From G963422445 sp963422445 (lineage in GTDB: Bacteria; Pseudomonadota; Alphaproteobacteria; Thalassobaculales; Thalassobaculaceae), in assembly GCA_963422445.2 (NCBI GenBank), contig OY729512.2, positions 2,480,001 through 2,544,000 of the forward strand: a DNA stretch of 64,000 nucleotides. Direction: 5' to 3'. The position numbers were made by a program, and so were the translations under genes. Below, piece by piece: positions 63,673 through 64,000 of this stretch. The notes beneath the pieces are model-generated. The model worked only from the letters and a program-made list of their open reading frames with translations, was not told the DNA's origin and searched no databases. Numbering within the stretch: position 1 is the stretch's first letter; each line of letters begins with the position of its first letter.

Positions 63673-64000
63673 CGGTGGTGTTGTGGTTTCGGGAGAACGG
63701 TCTCGGTCAGAGGGACGTGAAAAACGCTTTCAGGAGAGGCGTCATGGCCGTCTCTGGTGACGGAGAGCAAACCCAGAAACGGTGCCTTGCGCCGCGTGTC
63801 CGGCGGCGGTGCCAGACCTGTCCCTGGGGTAGCGGCCCTCGGAGCGTGCGGATCCGGCACGCGTCGGCATCGCACGCTCCGATGGCGGTCCTGCGGCCGA
63901 GACAGGGTCTCATCCGGTCATGACACAGGAGCAGGCAGGCCCGGCAGCACTCACCGTGTCAGCAATACTCCGATACCCCGAAGCGCGTCACCGAACGCGG
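63673..64000. other. End of window, no recognised gene
   Basis: Short overlapping frames on both strands, none with a recognisable domain. Confidence 0.4.

Noticed and set aside
1..64000. CRISPR arrays, rRNA and tRNA genes
   Set aside because: No regularly spaced short repeats, and no tRNA or rRNA signatures were seen on either strand; only the SRP RNA was found.

Overview
The window is GC-rich bacterial chromosome, most likely from an alphaproteobacterium. Pointers are a MipZ division ATPase, the order ffs-dnaX-ybaB-recR, the block purQ-purL-bolA-grxD (all transcribed leftwards), and a small-type PurL. A Rhodospirillales-like relative fits, but that is inference. The chromosome is heavily invaded by insertion sequences (IS), most of them broken, and several host genes are broken too. 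This looks like a genome in an active phase of IS expansion and gene decay, as in some host-restricted or symbiotic bacteria.

Layout. 0.2-9.3 kb is ordinary chromosome: a PPOX-like flavoprotein, an enolase-superfamily enzyme, gloB, a glutathione transferase, recR, ybaB, dnaX, the SRP RNA gene, a luciferase-like (LLM) oxidoreductase, and a MarR regulator with an HlyD/EmrA-type fusion protein. 9.7-16.8 kb is an IS graveyard (IS481, serine recombinase, IS481, IS3, a PD-(D/E)XK nuclease fragment, IS1634). 17.1-23.5 kb is core chromosome again: rpsD with a good promoter, a YbaK-type deacylase, a membrane protein, grxD, bolA, purL, purQ and an HD-domain protein. 23.8-33.2 kb is a second IS block. 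In it a UPF0149/YecA-family gene is split by an IS5-like element, a collar-domain protein is frameshifted, and two DUF4338-DDE transposons are nested one inside the other. A 122 bp MITE closes the block.

33.3-37.3 kb carries fdhD-mobA (molybdoenzyme maturation) and an AceE-like homodimeric E1. 37.9-40.5 kb has an intact ISNCY-like element and remnants of IS66 and an AbrB-type antitoxin. 40.7-43.6 kb holds a carotenoid oxygenase and a DUF2141 protein, divergent from a membrane-bound LytTR regulator. 43.7-49.6 kb is a third IS block (a truncated ribbon-helix-helix gene, IS5 with ISAzo13 inside it, IS630, another IS5). 49.7-58.2 kb is intact again: LLM oxidoreductase, DinB protein, amidase, MFS transporter, tandem hot-dog thioesterase, glutaminyl-tRNA synthetase and mipZ. 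58.2-64 kb has a low-GC stretch with a second MITE copy, IS1595, IS3, an intact IS5, and a frameshifted membrane-anchored AAA ATPase.

I found no CRISPR array, tRNA, rRNA, complete prophage or complete defence island. The most unusual items are the nested transposases with an N-terminal DruA-like (DUF4338) domain, the MITE family, the missing purS, and a glutaminyl-tRNA synthetase in an apparent alphaproteobacterium.
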